NCBI GenBank assembly: GCA_023525975.1
Contig: CM042040.1
Coordinates: 51,677,486-51,741,485 of the forward strand
Length of the DNA stretch: 64,000 nt
Direction of reading: 5' to 3'
Origin: Smallanthus sonchifolius
Taxonomy: Eukaryota; Streptophyta; Magnoliopsida; Asterales; Asteraceae
This document shows, piece after piece, positions 42,159 to 53,449 of this stretch. The position numbers were made by a program, and so were the translations under genes. The notes beneath the pieces were generated by a model. The model was given only the letters and a program-made list of their open reading frames with translations, did no database searches and had not been told where the DNA came from. Within the stretch, counting starts at the first letter, position 1. Each line of letters begins with the position of its first letter.

Positions 42159-43679
42159 ATGGCGAGGAGGGGGAACGGAAGGCGTGGTGGTCGTACCGGA
42201 GATCGAAATGGTGGGCGTGGCAGGATTCCTGCGCGCCAAGAGCACAGCGAAGAAGGAAGTGTTCACACTAAACCGACGGTTAGTGTGCATGGAACTGAAC
42301 AGACACAAGTTGCAGAACAACCTTTCACTTTTGAACCAGAAGTGAAAGCAGCCATAGCTCGAGAGTTCTCCGAGTTGATGAAGAATTCTCTGCCAGGTCT
42401 GTTGGCAGAAGCATTGAAGCAGGTCAATGGGGAAGGTGGGTCTAACCCGACGGTTGATACCCCGAACACTGAGGCAATCAACGCACCGCCTGCTCGCGGG
42501 TGCGACTATAAGTTCTTCAAGGCATGTGACCCGCCAGTCCTGACAGGAAAGAAAGACGCGGTAGCTACGTTTGACTGGATAATCCGTATGGAGGCTGCCA
42601 TCCGTCTCAGCGAATGTCGAGCGGATCAAGTTGTGAAATTTGCTGCTAACTCCTTGAGGGAGGAAGCATCCCATTGGTGGGAAGGTGTACGTCAGGCAAA
42701 AGGGAGCGAGATTGTGGATGCGATGATGTGGGCTGACTTGAAAACTTTGGTGATCAAGAATTTCTGCCCAAGGAACGAAATTGAGAAGGTAGAGAGGGAA
42801 TTTTTGGGTTTGAAGGCCGGGAACATGGCGCACCGGCAATATACAACCCGATTCAATGAACTGGCACGTCTGGTGCCACACCTTGTCACTACTGAAGAGA
42901 GAAAGATTGCCTGCTATATTCAAGGGTTGCCGAACCAGGTCCGCACCTATGTTAAGGCAAACGCCCCTACTACCTATGATTCGGCAGTAGAGTTAAATGG
43001 CGTGGTATTTGACGATCTGGCACTGAATGTTGTTGCCGTTGAAGAGCAAAAGAAGAGACCGAGCTTCTCAAACAAGCGAACTGGGGGAAGGATGTTTGGG
43101 GCTCGTGATAAGAGAGCTCGGGTGAACGAGCCGACTGTTTGTAAGAAGTGTGAAAGAGAGCATGTAGGTGAATGTAGACTGGGTTCTAACTTGTGTTTCA
43201 AATGTGGCAAGACCGGGCACTACGCCCGTGAGTGCACACAACACTACAAGTGCTACAACTGTGGGGATTTCGGTCATCTGAGTAGGGACTGCCCGAAGCC
43301 AAGGATGGGGGAAACCGGGAAGGGAAAGGGCCCGGAAAAGAAGGGAGAGGGATCTCGTGCGAAGACGCGAGCGTACGCACTGACGCAAGATCAGGCTAGG
43401 AAGGACCCTGACGTGGCGTCAGGTACGTTCATCCTTGACAACACTTTTGATTCTGTGCTATTTGATTCGGGTGCCAGTAAGAGTTTTATATCTGCGACTC
43501 TTTGTAAACGAGTAAAGTACAATGTGAGTAAGCTAGAAAAGGCCTTTAGCGTAGAAACCGCTGAAGGTAGGACTGCGAGAGTAACCGATGTAATTGACAA
43601 CTCCACGATAAAAATAGAAGGTCATGAGTTCCCTGTCAGATTTTTGTTATGGTTTTGGGAGGGTTCGATGTCGTGTTAG
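42159..43679 (+). pseudogene. Gypsy gag and start of protease, frameshifted end
   Basis: The ATG at 42159 starts a basic RGG-like N-terminus. A retrotransposon gag domain (ASHWWEGVRQ, about residues 140-260) follows, then two zinc knuckles, CFKCGKTGHYARECT and CYNCGDFGHLSRDC (about 340-380). The protease motif LFDSGASKSFIS is at about residues 435-446. Near 43640-43650 the frame slips; homologous reading resumes in another frame at VLGGFDVVLGMDWL. The last residues of this ORF are out-of-frame. It would form virus-like particles that package element RNA. Confidence 0.9.
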
Positions 43680-44760
43680 GTATGGATTGGCTAACTGCCA
43701 ATGAAGCGCAAATTATATGCAAACGAAAGATAATCCTACTCCAGGCTCCGGATGGTAGCAAAGTCGAGGTTCTTGGAGATCGGGACGCCCCGATGCCAAA
43801 CGTTATCTCTATGATTAAGGCAACAGATTACTTGAGGCGCGGATGCGAGGCTTGTCTGGTATACGTAATTGACGAGTGTAAGGAAGTGAAGGAGCTAGAC
43901 GATGTACCCGTGGTACGCGAGTGCCCGGAGGTGTTACCAGAGGATTTGCCTGGGATACCACCCGACAGAGAGATTGAATTTCGAATCGACTTAGTACCAG
44001 ATGCCCAGCCCGTGGCTAAGGCTCCATATCGACTAGCACCAGTGGAAATGAAAGAACTTATGGTACAACTAGACGAGTTACTTGAGAAAGGATTTATCCA
44101 ACCAAGCATCTCACCTTGGGGTGTTCCGGTGTTGTTCGTAAAGAAGAAAGACGGTTCGATGAGAATGTGTATTGATTATCGCGAGTTGAACAAACGTACG
44201 GTGAAGAACAAGTACCCTTTACCAAGGATCGACGACCTGTTCGATCAATTACAGTGCGCAAGTTGGTTCTCAAAAATCGACCTTCGATCCGGGTACCATC
44301 AGTTGAAGGTGAGGGAAGAAGACATACTGAAAACTGCATTTCGCACGCGTTACGGACATTTCGAGTTCCGCGTAATGTCTTTCGGATTGACGAACGCCCC
44401 CGCAGCGTTCATGGATTTGATGAATAGAGTGTGTCGACCAATGCTGGATCGATTGGTAATCGTATTCATCGATGATATCCTCATCTACTCCAAGAATGAG
44501 GGTGATCACGCGTGTCACTTGAAGGAGGTATTGGAAGCTCTGAAGAAGAAAAGTTGTATGCTAAGTTCTCCAAATGCGCGTTCTGGCTTAGGGAAGTCCA
44601 ATTCCTAGGTCACGTCATTAACCCGAACGGCATTATGGTTAACCCAGCAAAGATAGTGACGGTAAAGGAATGGAATATTCCTAAGACGCCAAATGAAATC
44701 CGTAGTTTCTTGGGATTGGCAGGCTACTATCGGAGATTCATCCAGGATTCTCGAAAATAG
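43649..44760 (+). pseudogene. Gypsy reverse transcriptase, frameshifted
   Basis: Continues protease (VVLGMDWL) into RT: RMCIDYRELNKRTVKNKYPLP, SKIDLRSGYHQLK, FGLTNAPAAF and catalytic VFIDDILIYSK near 44455-44495. A frameshift near 44545 moves the reading to the frame of 44512-44760 (KFSKCAFWLREVQFLGHV, FLGLAGYYRRFIQD). A further 1-nt loss near 44750 ends it at TAG 44758-44760. It is non-functional in this copy. Confidence 0.9.
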
Positions 44761-45424
44761 CTTCGCCGTTGACAAAGTTGACTCGGAAAGAGGTTAAGTA
44801 TGAATGGGGTTCGACCCAAGATGAGGCGTTTAAGGAATTGAAGAAGAGGCTAACCCAAGCTCCAGTCTTGGCCCTTCTCGAGGGCAATGAAGACTTAGTG
44901 GTATACTCTGACGCTTCGGGTCAGGGATTGGGATGCGTATTGATGCAACGCGGGAGAGTGATCGCGTACGCGTCACGGCAGTTGAAGATTCATGAAGCTA
45001 ATTATCCGACTCACGATTTGGAACTTGCTGCTGTCGTATTCGCATTGAAAATCTGGAGGCACTACCTGTACGGAGTGAAGTTTACTATTTACTCCGACCA
45101 CAAAAGTTTGAAGTACTTCTTCGAACAAAAGGAACTTAATCTGAGGCAGAGGCGATGGTTGGAACTGTTGAAGGACTATGACTGTGAAATAATATACCAT
45201 CCTGGAAAGGCAAACGTGGTGGCTGACGCTCTAAGCCGAAAGGATGTGCCTACTCCTATTAGAGTGAAAGCTTGCCAGATAGTGGTAACATCAGATGTGA
45301 TGAGGGAAATTGAAAAGGCTCAAGATGAGGCACTTAAGGAGGATAACATAAAGAAGGAAAGGATGGTTGGTCAACAGGACAAGTTGGAATATAACACCCT
45401 TGGTGTTAGGACACATGGATACCT
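44761..45424 (+). pseudogene. Gypsy RNase H
   Basis: Reading from the PLTKLTRKEVKYEWG block, it includes VVYSDASGQGLGCVLMQ, YASRQLKIHEANYPTHDLEL, YSDHKSLKYFF and HPGKANVVADALSRK, the full RNase H core. It lies in a frame separated from RT and from integrase by single-base slips (about 44750 and 45425). Confidence 0.9.
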
Positions 45425-46712
45425 ATGGGTGGCGAGCTTAGAACCAAAATCTTGGATGAGGCGCATAAGTCTCGTTACTCTATCCATCCCGGTACCAATA
45501 AAATGTACCAAGATCTGAGAAAGGAATACTGGTGGCCTGGAATGAAACGTGATGTGACGAAGTATGTAAGCAAGTGCTTGACTTGCTCACAAGTAAAGGC
45601 CGAGCACCAGAAACCGTATGGAAAGATTCAACCACTTGATATACTGGAGTGGAAGTGGGAACACATTACCATGGACTTCATAACTAAGCTACCTCGCACA
45701 GCTAAAGGTCATGACACCATTTGGGTAATTGTGGACCGATTAACGAAGAGTGCTCATTTCCTGCCTATCCGCGAGACGTTCTCGTCAGAGAGGTTAGCGG
45801 AAGTGTTTATTAATGAAATAATAGCACGGCATGGGATACCATTAACGATCGTATCTGACCGGGACACACGATTCACATCGAAGTTCTGGAAAAGATTTCA
45901 TGAGGCGATGGGCACGAGGCTTAATATCAGCACAGCATTCCACCCGCAAACGGATGGTCAGTCCGAAAGGACCATTCAGACATTGGAGGATATGCTCCGT
46001 GCTTGTATTATCGACTACGGTGGCAGTTGGGACAGCCATCTGCCGTTAGCTGAATTCTCTTACAACAATAGTCATCACACGACGATAGGCATGCCGCCTT
46101 ACGAAATGTTGTATGGGAGAAGATGTAGGACTCCGGTTTGTTGGGGTGAGATTGGACAGAAGGAATTAGGAAGTCTCGAAGTCGTAAGAGAGACGTCGGA
46201 AAGGTTTGATCAGATCAAAGCGCGAATGAAGGCCGCACAAGATCGTCAGAAATCCTATGCGGATAAACGACGAAGGCCTATTGAGTTTGATATTGGTGAC
46301 AGAGTAATGCTGAAAGTGTCACCATGGAAGGGAATCATACGATTCAGAAAGAGGAAAGTTAAGTCCGAGGTTTGTCGGACCGTTCAGGATAATGGCACAG
46401 GTTGGTTAAGTCGCTTATCGGTTAGAGTTGCCTGATGAGTTAAGTGGGATTCATCCTACCTTCCATGTATCACACTTGCGAAAATGTTTGGCGGATGGAT
46501 CGGCTCACGTACCACTTACTGACATCGAGGTTGACAACAACCTTAATTACATCGAAGAACCCGTGGCCATCCTTGATCGGAAGGAGAAACGTTTACGTAA
46601 TAAAGTTATCCAATTGGTTAAGGTCCAATGGAAACATCGAAAGGGATCGGAAGCCACTTGGGAAACGGAGAAGGAAATGAGGGAGTCGTACCCTCATCTA
46701 TTTGACTTATGA
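45425..46712 (+). pseudogene. Gypsy integrase with chromo-type C-terminus, frameshifted
   Basis: An H2C2 zinc-binding segment (HPGTNKMYQDL, CLTCSQVKAEHQKP) leads into the catalytic core: MDFITKLP, then the second Asp in IVSDRDTRF, and HPQTDGQSERTIQ with the Glu. The GDRVMLKVSPWKG block follows. Near 46350 one base is missing, and the correct frame runs on through LPDELSGIHPTFHVSHLRKC to the chromo-like tail WKHRKGSEATWE, stopping at TGA 46710-46712. Chromo-type tails guide insertion into heterochromatin in related elements. Confidence 0.9.
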
Positions 46713-46738
46713 TAAGGTTTTGGGGACGAAACCTATTG

Positions 46739-46753
46739 TAAGGGGGGTAGACT
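46739..46753 (+). promoter_or_regulatory. Gypsy polypurine tract
   Basis: AAGGGGGGTAG immediately precedes the 3' LTR (TGTAAC at 46754) and is the plus-strand primer site. Confidence 0.85.
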
Positions 46754-48455
46754 TGTAACATCCCAAAAATAAAACGACAGTTATAATAACGGAATAAACG
46801 AACGAGGCATGACGGGTCGGGTCGAATGGGTCAGCGGGCTATAAATAGCCTATGCCACCCCTTTTCTCTCATTTGCAACTTTTTAGAGAGAGAAACCGTA
46901 GAGAGAGAAAGTTGGCGGATCGAGCCGAAACTTCAGCAAGTATGTTAGAATGGTTAAACCGTTAGAGTCGGGATTGGTCTGATGTGTATTTAACTAATCA
47001 ATTCAGATCGGAAGTGACGTTGTTGGACCTTCGTTTAGGACAACCCATATTAGCGTATCAGGTGAGTTCTAGAGCCCTCTTTTAAATGTTTTGTTAAATG
47101 TTTTGGGCTGGTGTGCATACTTACGAAACGATGTTTTAACGAAATGATGTTTTAACGAAATGATGTTTTAACGAAACGATGTTTTAACGAAATGATGTTT
47201 TAACGAAACGATGTTTACGAAAGGAAAGGTTATGAAGTGTTTTTGCCAAAAAGGCTTACGAATGTTTATGAACGGTCTAAATGAGGAAAGGTTTAATGAA
47301 AAGGGAAAGAGGTAAAGGTTTAAAGAAGTCATTACAAATCTAATCTGTCGAATGAATGGAATTGACGAACGAAGTCTGGGAATGTGATTCCCAGCCTTGT
47401 GGTAGATTATGGACAGCGAGCCATAGTTACCATAAGAACAACAGGGCAGTGTCTTGGTGGCTTGTCTATGGTTTTGATGTTGTACAACTGGTAAGGGAGT
47501 AACGACGGTTACTCGGGTGATGACGATCATCCTAAGTGAATGGTAATGGGAAATCAATGACGGCGATACGTAACGGTTGGTTTCCAAAGGAAAGATGCGT
47601 GTTGGGCAATGACGGCGATACGTAACGGTTGACCCCGCGTATTGAATGGTAATGGGAAATCAATGACGGCGAAACGTAACAATTGGTTTCCAAAGGAAAG
47701 ATGCGTGTTGGGTAATGACGGCGATACGTAACGGTTGACCCCACGTATTGAATGGTAATGAGAAATCAATGACGGCGATACGTAACGGTTGATTTCCAAA
47801 GGAAAGATGCGTGTTGGGCAATGACGGCGATACGTAACGGTTGACCCCACGTATTGAATGGTTGTGGCAATGACGGCGATACGTAACGGTTGCCCACAAC
47901 ATCAAGGGTCCCTTCGGGAACACAAAGACGCGTAACGATACATAATTTAGATAATAATGTATGACTTAAATGAATGTTAAAAAGTTTTAATGAACGATCC
48001 GTTTAACGGTGTTTATGATTATGATGTTGATGATGATATGGGTACGAAACCTTTTTAAAGATGTTATTATTGCATGCTTTTGTGAAAGGTTTTACTAAAT
48101 GAATGAATGATATGTTTTTGGCAAATGTTGATGTTAAAGTTTTTATGAAATGCTAGAACTCACCAGCGTAGCTGACTTTTTAGTATGCACATTCAGGTTA
48201 AGGCAGGTATGGACGATGGACGGTGATGCTTGGCAAGCGAGAAGAGTTACCCGGTCGATCATGAAAACTGGCATCCCGTTATGAGTTGTTTATGTTAAGT
48301 TTATGTATTTGACAATGTACGCTTCCGCATGTATGAACAAGTTTTTAGTTATGTTGAATGAAATTTTCCGCTGCGTTATTTGATATTCCTGTTTAAGAAC
48401 TGTTTGTGAATAACTAAATCCAACAAGTGAGGCCTCCCGGGTTTGGGGCCTTACA
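46754..48455 (+). repeat. 3' LTR (1702 bp) with a 412-bp internal deletion
   Basis: It matches the 5' LTR closely but lacks the bases equivalent to 39902-40313, including the palindrome array. The join is CAGCAAG/TATG. TATAAATA is kept at 46840-46847. The remaining differences are scattered single-base changes. The minus-strand ORFs here are repeat translations. Confidence 0.95.
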
Positions 48456-48460
48456 TTTAT

Positions 48461-48734
48461 TTAGTAGAATTAAAAAAAATCATTTTTTTAAGGTTCGAGG
48501 TCAATTTTTTTCTCAAAAAACAATTGGGTCGACGTCGAAAAAAGACTGGGGTCGTTCGACATTCGAGCAATATGCATCTACTAAAAATTTGAAATTGGGT
48601 GGGGTCGGCTGACCCCACTTGTCAAAAAAAGTTGCATATATCCTCTTCTCGCAAAACAAAATTGCATATATCCCCTTCCTTAATAAGAAAAAATTTAAAT
48701 TTATCAATTTTGACTTATTTTAATAAAAATAAAT
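48461..48734. other. Right flank of the gypsy insertion
   Basis: AT-rich sequence with GGGTCGACGTCG and GGTCGGCTGACCCC, similar in style to 38760-38880, perhaps the other part of the old hAT-derived insertion split by the gypsy element. No gene was recognised; the two ORFs here overlap on opposite strands and have no domains. Confidence 0.4.
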
Positions 48735-49084
48735 GAGTTAATTACGATTTTAGTCCATGTGGTTTGACTCAAATAACCATTTTAATCCAAAAGTTAAAAT
48801 TTGTCTTTTTAGTCCAATAGTTTCAGTTTTGTATCAATTATAGTCCAAAATTGCATATAAAGACCAAAATACCCTTATTATTAATAAAGTAAATTAATAA
48901 AAACATAAAAACTCTTGCATGTTATAAACCCTATACTTAATACAGACATTATATCCCCATTAGGAGTGTTAAATAATATATTTATTATATGGTCGGTTTC
49001 AAGTTTATGTATAGTATATAATGTGTATGTTGACCATATGTGTGAAGTGAAAAGAATAGAATCAGTTTTCCCTCTTTTAGTTTC

Positions 49085-49686
49085 GAGTAAACTGCCATTT
49101 TCGTCCCTGTGGTTTGGTCAAAATTGCCACTTTCATCCAATAGTTTGTTTTTTTGTATCTGGGTCCTCATGGTTTTAAAATATTGCCATTTTCATCCTCG
49201 TGGTTTTAAAATATTGCCACTTTCATCCAGTCAGCTAACACCGTCCGTTTTTCTCAGTTAAATGAGGGGTATTTCAGTCTTTTTACTTATTTGTTTTATT
49301 TTTTCATCTTTTTTACTCTCACTTTTTAATCATCCCCAATTTAACCTCTAATTTAATCATCCACCTGCTGGCCTTCTTCCTCTTTTCCTGACCAGTTTCC
49401 GACGAGCACCACTGGAACACCTCCGTCGCTTGTTTCTATGATTAAAAAGTGAGAGTAAAAAAGATGAAGAAATAAAACAAATATGTAAAAGGACTGAAAT
49501 ACCCCTCATTTAATTGAGAAAAATGGACGGTGTTAGCTGACTGGATGAAAGTGGCAATATTTTAAAACCACGAGGATGAAAATGGCAATATTTTAAAACC
49601 ACGAGGACCCAGATACAAAAAAACAAACTATTGGATGAAAGTGGCAATTTTGACCAAACCACAGGGACGAAAATGGCAGTTTACTC
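49085..49686. mobile_element. 602-bp foldback element, 9-bp TSD, nested
   Basis: GAGTAAACTGCC...GGCAGTTTACTC with arms of about 240 bp that are almost perfectly inverted. The 9-bp duplication TTTAGTTTC is at 49076-49084 and 49687-49695. The loop around 49350-49435 (CACCTGCTGGCCTTCTTCC, GAGCACCACTGG) is the only unique part. The ORF at 48915-49178 is spurious. Confidence 0.9.
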
Positions 49687-50232
49687 TTTAGTTTCTCTCT
49701 ATTTTATCTTTGTTATTCAACATGTTATCATGATCTCCAAAACTCTGATTCTTTTTGTTATTTTTTTTTCTGTCACCAACAACTAGCCGTTTTTCAAATC
49801 AACCGTCACGGAACCTAAATAAAATTGAATCACATACCTCCTGTAGACAAAAGCGAACTAAATCAAGCATTGACCGGAGCAAATACAAAATGCTCGAAGA
49901 TCGCAAGCCTCAAGTAACTGCCGATTGACACGAGCTTCTGACCATTGAAGCCGAAAAAAGAAAAAGAAGAAAAAAAAGGTGAAAAACTCACCACCATCGA
50001 CGTAATAAGTTTTTACTTCCTCATTATATACAAGTTTTCAGTGCTTCATGCCTTGCTTCATTATACACACAAACACCTAGAATCATAAAAAGATAATCTG
50101 GAAATTGGTTTCATTTTCATTTTCATTTTGGGTTTTAAACGGAAATTGAAAACCGAGAAGATGAACTTAAAACAGAAAATAATTGATTTCCGGTATTGGA
50201 CATAGAGTAGATGTTTTTTTTTTCTCTCACCT

Positions 50233-50368
50233 GTAGATACAAGTCAGCCCATCGAGACACCACCATACTTCTAATTCCGCACGCTACAAATCCCTGCCCT
50301 CGGTCGATCTCCGATGCACCACTCATAACCACCCGGGTTACAGCAAAAATCCCGGCGATTGAGTCCAT
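50233..50368 (-). pseudogene. Possible captured first exon, unidentified
   Basis: The minus-strand frame from ATG 50368 reads MDSIAGIFAVTRVVMSGASE and ends at a good donor, CTACAG/GTGAGAG, at about 50233. A short upstream segment (ATTTTTGCCATAACCG) is partly repeated in it (ATTTTTGCTGTAACCCG). GC content is well above the surroundings. I do not recognise the product. It lies inside the Mutator-type element, which is why capture is suspected. Confidence 0.3.
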
Positions 50369-50757
50369 TAATGTAACGGTTATGGCAAAAATCTCGGCGG
50401 CGATCGAGCCTAAAACTTAAAGGAAATGATTTTTGGTGGTTAAATTGGCTGACGCGTAGAAAAAAGGAAACGCCCTCAACCAAGTTTGACCGGTTCAACT
50501 ATTGAAAATTAAATTTACTTAAATGATTATTCTAATTATCTTTAATTTCTCCTTTGATTTATTTACCTAGTTTTGCAAGCTAATGCCTCTTTACAAGGCC
50601 GGAGCTGAGAATTTAGGGATCCGGGACGAGCTAGAAAAATAGGCCCCAAACGATATAAATTTTGAATGAAAACTTCTTTATTAATAAAACAAAAAACATT
50701 TATAACAATAAACATAACAAAATATAGTTTTAAAATGACATACTGTAATAGTTTTAA

Positions 50758-50762
<5 letters not shown>

Positions 50763-50816
<54 letters not shown>
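50763..50816. repeat. (TA)n microsatellite
   Basis: About 54 bp of alternating TA within the Mutator-type element. The surrounding 50420-51960 is AT-rich with no supported gene; the 77-codon ORF at 51466-51699 has no recognisable domain. Confidence 0.95.
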
Positions 50817-50819
<3 letters not shown>

Positions 50820-52021
50820 TATAGTTTTGGGCTATCAGGGAGAGCAGGCCCTAGGCGGTCACCCTCCTCGCCCATGGTCATCTCCTGCCCTGCCTCTTTA
50901 GACACCATTTTTTTTACTTTCTTATGTTCCCGATTTCATGGCCCAAGCAAGTTTTGAACAACCGATAAGTGTCATTTAACTAGGAGCCATGAATGCCAAT
51001 TCTTACCCCAATCATATATAATTAGCAGCATATTAAATCTGTTAAGGTCATGACTAATAAAGTCAGGGAATTACTTTTATACATACATATTTTGGTTTGT
51101 GTTTCATTGTGTAATACCGTAAAGAGGTATCATCAAGCACAAATGACTACATGAAAACAGACAAAATCAAAATCTGGAAACACACGAACCACATCGAATA
51201 GAGGAAGAAAATATCAACCGAAGTTCTTCCAAATTTATATCTGCACATTTTTTTTCGTTGCCATGAATATTTTATTATAATCGCAATGTCAAAAAAAAAT
51301 AAAAAAATTCAACATTCGAGTTGGTCGTGGACATGGAAATAGTGTATGGTTGAAACAACTCGTGGAGGTCAGAGATTCAAGATTAAAAACACAACATCAA
51401 TGGTTCAATCCAACATAGCACAGGGTAACCACCGAGGTGAGGTCTAACATGAGGAAATAAAACATGTGCTACAAATGTGGAATAACCAACCGATAAAGAA
51501 AATTAGAAAAGATGTTGAAACAAACCTTATTGAGGGCACCTTTGTAAACTCAATTTTACCCCTTTCATTTGGATACTATTGCTTAGCCATCACCGATACA
51601 AACCTGGTAAATAACAGTGTTTGTAGCCTATCGAATGCTCCAGAAGAGAAAGGTTATTTTACTTCTCAGGTTCATAATACTCTAGTAGATTTATTATAAC
51701 CATCGGTGATGAATTCTGGCATATAGCTACACAAATAACACTATCCTAAAAAAAATTATATGTTGTCCCCAGCCGAGACACTTATTGGTATTATTTCATG
51801 TGTTGGTGACCTCATTGAATGCTCCAGAAAAGCATAGTCACAAGAAATGTCTTATATTATAGTAAAAAAATACCAATCGACTCGACGATTATCACGTTGA
51901 AACCGTAACAAAAAAAAACGATATTGGATATCTCCAAATCACAAACATAACCATTAAAGGTTTTACAATCTAGAAATATATTGCACAAAATAATCTAATA
52001 AAAATCAAATATGTTGAGTAA

Positions 52022-52443
52022 CCAGAAGTTACTAGCCAAAGATATTTTTCATCATGCAACATGATCAAATAGGTTATCGAGGTAGCATCGTAATGAGATG
52101 AATGATCAAAAGTGTCAACTAGCATTCTCTCAGAAGTTACTAGCCAAAGATATTTTTCATCATGCAACATGATCAAATAGGTTATCGAGGTAGCATCGTA
52201 ATGAGATGAATGATCAAAAGTGTCAACTAGCATTCTCTCAACAATTTAAAATTCTTGCTACCTCAAGACTTATAAAAATAATCTAATATGTTGAGTAACC
52301 AGAAGTTACTAGCCAAAGATATTTTTCACCATGCAACAAGATCAAATAGGTTATCGAGGTAGCATCGTAATGAGATGAATGATCAAAAGTGTCAACTAGC
52401 ATTCTCTCAACAATTTAAAATTCTTGCTACCTCAAGACTTATC
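52022..52443. repeat. Three-copy 108-bp tandem repeat
   Basis: A unit from AGAAGTTACTAGCCAAAGAT to GTCAACTAGCATTCTCTC appears at about 52025-52131, 52132-52240 and 52302-52410. The second and third copies share a longer tail (AACAATTTAAAATTCTTGC) to 52443, so at least two duplication steps are recorded. The minus-strand ORF at 51970-52233 is a repeat translation. Confidence 0.9.
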
Positions 52444-53361
52444 ATGTGAAGTGAGTTGGGTTCTCTCAGCAAATCAATCGTTAAACTCTCTGAAAACAAA
52501 CTCATATAAAGAATCTTTCTTATATTTGGGAAGAATTCAAGAGGACACATGCGGACATGTAAAATCTCCATATGATCTTAAGAGATACATTTGTATATGG
52601 TCACGCGTGAGTCTTTTTACTACCTTATATGCAGCATTTACCCGTTTATTGTATGTCTATATGGATAAATATTAAACATCCCGCGGATTATGTTCGAACA
52701 TAAGTTTTAGCTAAAATTACTAATTACACAATTATAGTTGATAGCTAGACAACTATTGATAAGATGTGAATTGCTATCTTTTACATGAGGGCATACCGTT
52801 GAACTAATCAGTTCAAAACCAATTGTTGATCACAAATACTCCCTTGTACAATACCGTCATCATAATGTACCAGCATGGGACATGTTTACAACATGATATG
52901 TTGTCTAAATAAGACATTATTTCCAGTCTTAGTGGGAGATTGGATAAAGAATAGAAAGACTGGTAATACATGAAAACAAAAGCATTGAATGCATCATCAT
53001 CATCCCCGAAGTGGTTAATGAGTCTGAAGTCTAATATGTCATGCTTTTGCAAAGAACTGTAAATGAATTATCTGATGCATTCACAACACAAACAGGGTGA
53101 CAAAGTCACATATATCAGCATAAAATTCACCTGCTTGAACTGAACTAATCATAGAAAGATTACCATATACAGGAAACATGGGAAATAAAATTGGTTCCAA
53201 ACATAAAAACCCATGAAAAAAAAAGAGCAGAATAATGCAGTTGGTCTAACCCTAGAAGAGGTTATCGATAAAATCACAGAAGAGATTAACGAAATATCAA
53301 AAAGATCTGATAAAGCCCAGAAGAGGTAAATGTCCTAGAAGAGACTAATAAGAATCTAGAA
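52444..53361. other. Non-coding interior of the Mutator-type element
   Basis: AT-rich sequence with only short ORFs on both strands (for example 52813-53052) and no domain. A short unit AGAAGAGGTTA / AGAAGAGATTA recurs near 53250-53345. Confidence 0.4.
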
Positions 53362-53449
53362 AAAAGGTAAATTTAAACTTTTGGACTAAAACGGTTATTT
53401 ATGTCAAACCACAGGAACTAAAACCGTATTTAACTCAAAATAAATTAAA

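Larger units (their letters stand above)
39715..48455 (+). mobile_element. Complete Tekay-type Ty3/gypsy retrotransposon
   Basis: An 8,741-bp element bounded by exact 5-bp duplications TTTAT (39710-39714 and 48456-48460). LTRs begin TGTAACATCCC and end GGCCTTACA. It has a primer site, gag, protease, RT, RNase H, integrase and a polypurine tract in the standard gypsy order. The C-terminal LVKVQWKHRKGSEATWE is typical of chromodomain-type (Tekay/Del) integrases. At least five frameshifts block expression of pol, although the LTRs are very similar to each other. Confidence 0.95.
48735..53436. mobile_element. 4.7-kb Mutator-type element, 9-bp TSD
   Basis: GAGTTAATTACG at 48735 and CGTATTTAACTC ending at 53436 are the tips of about 68-bp inverted repeats sharing TGTGGTTTGAC and AATAACC blocks. 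The exact 9-bp duplication AAAATAAAT is at 48726-48734 and 53437-53445. The interior holds a nested foldback (49085-49686), a possible captured exon (50233-50368), (TA)n and a tandem repeat at 52 kb. No transposase was seen, so it is non-autonomous and possibly a Pack-MULE. Confidence 0.8.

Noticed and set aside
42147..42923. 258-codon minus-strand ORF
   Set aside because: It lies antisense to the gypsy gag domain, has no domain of its own and is explained by the GC-rich codon use of gag.
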